Source of the DNA: DAOTWA01 sp963702935
GTDB taxonomy: Bacteria > Chloroflexota > Anaerolineae > Anaerolineales > Anaerolineaceae
Assembly (NCBI GenBank): GCA_963702935.1
Contig: OY969772.1
Span: 1,178,001 to 1,242,000 of the forward strand
Length of the DNA: 64,000 nt
Reading direction: 5' to 3'
This document shows, piece after piece, positions 61,237 through 64,000 of the stretch; positions within the stretch are counted from its first letter, which is position 1; every line of letters begins with the position of its first letter. The position numbers and the translations under genes were made by a program. The notes below the pieces were generated by a model, which was not told the DNA's origin, ran no database searches, and saw only the letters and a list, made by a program, of their open reading frames with translations.

Positions 61237-63387
61237 ATGCTCAAAAAACTCTCCAGATTGCTCCTGATCTTCGTGTTGCCAGCCATGCTCTTCTCCGGTA
61301 GCTCCGCCCAGGCGGACACCAATACGCCTGGCTATGCCGTTTTTCTGCCTGTCCTTTACGCCGTGGGACATACCTATTTGCCCATGATTATAAATGTGCC
61401 CGAGCCCGAGTGGGTGCATCTGAACAACGGCAAGATCGTGTGCCTGGTCTACGACCCGAACAGCCCTGACATCGTTTACGCGGGCACGTGGGGCGGAGGC
61501 GTCTTCAAAAGCGTAGATGGCGGTAACAATTGGACGCCCATGAACAATGGGCTGCATAACCTGTACATCAACGCCATGGCCATCGACCCCAACAATTCCG
61601 ATATCCTGTACGCCGGGCCTTACCAGGACAAATTGTACAAGTCTATCAACGGCGGCTTGTCCTGGGCTTATGCCGGGAACGCCACCATCCAGGATCAGGC
61701 CATCGTGTATGCCATTACGGTCGATCCCACCAATTCGAACCTCGTGTACATCGGCACCCGCGGCATCCCCGGCCCCACAGGCTGGAATCCCTGGAGCGGA
61801 ATAGTCTACAAAAGCACGGATGGCGGCGCGTCCTGGACGCCCAGCCTGACCGACGTGGGCGGCTCCAACCAACAGGACTGGGCATATTCGCTGGCCGTCG
61901 ATCCGGTCAGTCCCAATGTCGTCTATGCGGCTACGCACGAGCACGGCCCCTATCGAAGCGACGATTATGGGGCCACCTGGCGTCCCGTCACCACCGGCCT
62001 GAGTGACTTATCCGGACGGTTTATTGCCATAGACCCTGTCAATCACAATACGCTGTATTTTGGAGTCTGGCATAGGACCGCAATCTTCAAATCTACCAAC
62101 GGGGGCAGCAGTTGGATTGATGCCAACAGTGGCATCGACGGCGCCAAGATCTTCTGGATTGCCATCGATCCGCTCAACACCAGCACGATCTACGCCGCCA
62201 GTCCTAAGGCGGATTCCGCAGATCACTGGGGGATAGTCAAGACCATCAACGCCGGGGGGTCCTGGAAAACGATTGAATTTCAAAACGATAATATGTATCG
62301 CGTGGCGGTCGATCCGTTTAACGACAACAACGTGCTGGCCGGCTCGGCCTATACCGGCATTTGGCTTAGCAATAATGCCGGCGGAAGCTGGCATCACAGC
62401 CAGGCAGCCTTCTCCAATGCCTCGGTTACTTCCTACCTGGTCCTGCCGGGGAATGGAAATACCGCCTTTGTGAGCACGCTGGGCGGGGGCGTCTCCGAAT
62501 CCACCGACGGCGGGCAGACCTGGACGCTCTTGAATGACAACCTGAGCGACCTGAACGTCCACCAGATCGTCCTCAATCCGCAGGGCACCCTCCTGTTTGC
62601 CCTGACCGATGCGGGCGGGCTGTACCAGTACGACCTGAGCAGCCACGTGGGTTGGACGGCGTTGGACGCCGGTCTTCCGGCCGTCTCCGCCAACGCGCAA
62701 AGCGTGGAGCCCAGCTTCCCCCTGCCCAATCCCAACTTCCCTCGGGAGCCCTGGCCCGACCTGCAAGCCCCTGCGGCGGCCAGCGGCAGCGCCCCCGCGA
62801 ATACCCCGCTGTACTCCCTGCGCTTCGATCCCAACAATAAGAGCGTAGCCTACCTGGCTACCGGCGCGGGAGTTTACAAGAGCGCTGACGGCGGGAGCAC
62901 CTGGAGCGAAATCTACTCCGGCTCGGTTGCCTACGACGTGGCCGTAGCCCCCACCAACTCCAACATCCTCTATGCCGCCACCAGCGACGGCGTGGTGGGC
63001 AGCGCCGACGCCGGCGCCGGCTGGGCCACCCTCGGCGGGCTGCCCGATGGTGTGTCCGCCTACTCCCTTTCGTTCTCGACCGTGGACCACAAGCTGTACG
63101 TGGGCACGGGCGACGGCGTTTATAAGCTCGGCGACAATGGCCTGGTGCCGACCGGCCTCACCGGGGTTGCCGTTCAGGCAGTAGCCGCCCATCCCACCCA
63201 GTCCAACCTGGTCTACGCCGCCACGCTCAACGGAGCGTACCTTTCCGCGGACGGCGGGGAGAGCTGGAGCACGACGCCGGCCGAGCTGTCTGGCCTGAAC
63301 GTCCAGTCTATCTACGTTGACGCCGCTCACCATCAGGCCTACTTCGGCACGGACGTGCACGGCGCGCTGCGCGTACAGACGCCTTAA
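61237..63387 (+). CDS. Secreted Asp-box (BNR/VPS10-like) beta-propeller protein
   Basis: A 716-residue secreted protein. A signal peptide (residues 1-26) precedes at least eleven Asp-box repeats of the form S-x-D-G-G-x-x-W, such as KSVDGGNNW, KSTDGGASW, ESTDGGQTW and LSADGGESW. They build one or two beta-propellers like the VPS10/HCF136 or sialidase folds. No sialidase active-site arginines are evident. It may bind glycans or act in surface assembly. The ATG at 61237 has a weak ribosome site. Confidence 0.8.
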   Translation: MLKKLSRLLLIFVLPAMLFSGSSAQADTNTPGYAVFLPVLYAVGHTYLPMIINVPEPEWVHLNNGKIVCLVYDPNSPDIVYAGTWGGGVFKSVDGGNNWTPMNNGLHNLYINAMAIDPNNSDILYAGPYQDKLYKSINGGLSWAYAGNATIQDQAIVYAITVDPTNSNLVYIGTRGIPGPTGWNPWSGIVYKSTDGGASWTPSLTDVGGSNQQDWAYSLAVDPVSPNVVYAATHEHGPYRSDDYGATWRPVTTGLSDLSGRFIAIDPVNHNTLYFGVWHRTAIFKSTNGGSSWIDANSGIDGAKIFWIAIDPLNTSTIYAASPKADSADHWGIVKTINAGGSWKTIEFQNDNMYRVAVDPFNDNNVLAGSAYTGIWLSNNAGGSWHHSQAAFSNASVTSYLVLPGNGNTAFVSTLGGGVSESTDGGQTWTLLNDNLSDLNVHQIVLNPQGTLLFALTDAGGLYQYDLSSHVGWTALDAGLPAVSANAQSVEPSFPLPNPNFPREPWPDLQAPAAASGSAPANTPLYSLRFDPNNKSVAYLATGAGVYKSADGGSTWSEIYSGSVAYDVAVAPTNSNILYAATSDGVVGSADAGAGWATLGGLPDGVSAYSLSFSTVDHKLYVGTGDGVYKLGDNGLVPTGLTGVAVQAVAAHPTQSNLVYAATLNGAYLSADGGESWSTTPAELSGLNVQSIYVDAAHHQAYFGTDVHGALRVQTP

Positions 63388-63403
63388 ATATCGACGCCGT
63401 TTT

Positions 63404-63436
63404 CTGTAGGGGCGCAGCAGGCCCGTGCCCCTACAG
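63404..63436. terminator. CTGTAGGGGC hairpin after the Asp-box gene
   Basis: CTGTAGGGGC (63404-63413) and GCCCCTACAG (63427-63436), perfect 10-bp stem. The TGTAGGGGC word is a common interspersed hairpin in several phyla. No T-run. Confidence 0.55.
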
Positions 63437-63477
63437 ATGGCGCTCCACCCCGAGAAACGGGTGCCCGCGCCCTAATG

Positions 63478-63486
63478 TGCTATAAT
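63478..63486 (+). promoter_or_regulatory. Extended -10 promoter with a hairpin in its leader
   Basis: TGCTATAAT (TATAAT at 63481-63486). The first transcribed bases CTGCCCC (63491-63497) can pair with GGGGCAG (63516-63522) before TTTATTAT, a possible attenuator. Confidence 0.45.
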
Positions 63487-63541
63487 TAATCTGCCCCTCG
63501 AAAAAGAAGGCTCGGGGGCAGCTTTATTATATCTGGCCCGG

Positions 63542-64000
63542 ATGGGTGGGCGTTCAGCGCTGAATTCTATGCAAACCGATAGCGATGGTGGTTTGCTACT
63601 ACAAGAAATGGTCTTGAAAGTGGAATCAGAAGGCACCTCGATCTCCCCCAGGCGGCCTTTCAGCCTTACTGTGATCCTGATCCTGTGGCTGCTCCTCGCC
63701 TGCGCGGGGGGGCTGCGCCTGGTGGGGGCTGTCGCCAATTGGGGCCTTCTGCTAGAGCTGGGGGTCCAGCCGGGGCCGGTGTACCTGGCCGTGAGCGGGG
63801 GCGTGTTTGGCTTGCTGGGGCTGCTTTTGGCCTGGGGCTTCTGGAAAGGCTTCCCCTGGGCCGGGCTGGCCGGGCGCGTGGCGGCCTTTTTTTATCCCCT
63901 GGCCTATTGGCTGGAGCGCCTGGCTTTTTCTCGCTCGCCGGAAGCCTGGAGCAACTGGCCCTTTGCGGCAGGCGTCACGCTGCTGTGGTTGGCCTTCGCC
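63542..64000 (+). CDS. Partial integral membrane protein running off the window
   Basis: An open frame with no stop to the window end. From ATG 63608 it reads MVLKVESEGTSISPRRPF, then membrane helices (SLTVILILWLLLACAGGLRL; VYLAVSGGVFGLLGLLLAWG) and a Trp-rich loop. ATGs at 63542 and 63569 are in the same frame and could start it. No family is recognised. Confidence 0.55.
   Translation, partial: MGGRSALNSMQTDSDGGLLLQEMVLKVESEGTSISPRRPFSLTVILILWLLLACAGGLRLVGAVANWGLLLELGVQPGPVYLAVSGGVFGLLGLLLAWGFWKGFPWAGLAGRVAAFFYPLAYWLERLAFSRSPEAWSNWPFAAGVTLLWLAFA

Overview
This 64 kb window is GC-rich bacterial DNA that most resembles an uncultured Chloroflexota genome of the Anaerolineae type. That assignment is inference from gene content: a RecQ-phosphoribosyltransferase fusion, a sortase fused to a surface beta-helix, Asp-box repeat proteins, many families of intergenic hairpin repeats, and a mix of Shine-Dalgarno and apparently leaderless genes. 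No rRNA, tRNA or CRISPR array was seen. At least seven conserved genes are broken by one-base indels, mostly extra bases, so either the sequence carries residual errors or decay is under way. I annotate those genes across the break.

Layout. 0-2.5 kb: a heavily frameshifted APC permease with two universal stress domains. 2.5-13.2 kb: mostly single genes (cyclase-family hydrolase, TIM-barrel protein, esterase, VOC protein, toroid protein, glycosyltransferase, orphan MNT nucleotidyltransferase, panE) and an ECF42-type sigma factor with two DGPF/YCII genes. 13.3-18.9 kb: a mobile belt with an ISKra4-like element, a VapBC-like pair, an IS982 element, an AT-rich orphan gene, and a RAYT transposase with its hairpin (REP) family spread over 4.3-18.8 kb. 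18.9-27.2 kb: an ArsR-SRPBCC fusion, a hydrolase, a DHFR-like reductase, an EamA transporter, an FAD oxidase with an ICMT-like methyltransferase, a GH-like protein and an esterase. 27.2-29.4 kb: an AbiE pair lying between a broken copy of the recQ 5' end and intact recQ. 29.4-37 kb: recQ-PRTase and dprA, an SDR/TetR pair with a perfect operator, an HD protein, a hydrolase, and a YefM/YoeB pair. 37-40 kb: a sortase-bearing surface protein and a small helical protein. 40-46.5 kb: a Tat lipoprotein flavoenzyme, then a GntR-regulated catabolic operon (class II aldolase, HAD phosphatase, DhaL, DhaK). 46.9-52.5 kb: a LuxR-type regulator, a Trm9-like methyltransferase divergent from an Elp3-like tRNA enzyme, and MutS2. 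52.8-58.4 kb, minus strand: ssb, a DUF3467 gene, a translin-family gene, a Cas4-like membrane nuclease in two ORFs, then nadK, a B-box membrane protein and recN. 58.8-64 kb: a lipoprotein, purA, an 11-Asp-box secreted protein and a partial membrane protein.

The systems I consider most worth testing are: (1) the ssb-DUF3467-translin-split Cas4 cluster with a switch-like repeat upstream of ssb; (2) the RAYT and its REPs, which supply stop codons to neighbouring genes and are themselves hit by an IS; (3) AbiE flanked by a recQ duplication; (4) Elp3 paired with a Trm9-like methyltransferase; (5) promoters whose -10 box ends 6-7 nt before the ATG, implying leaderless mRNAs.
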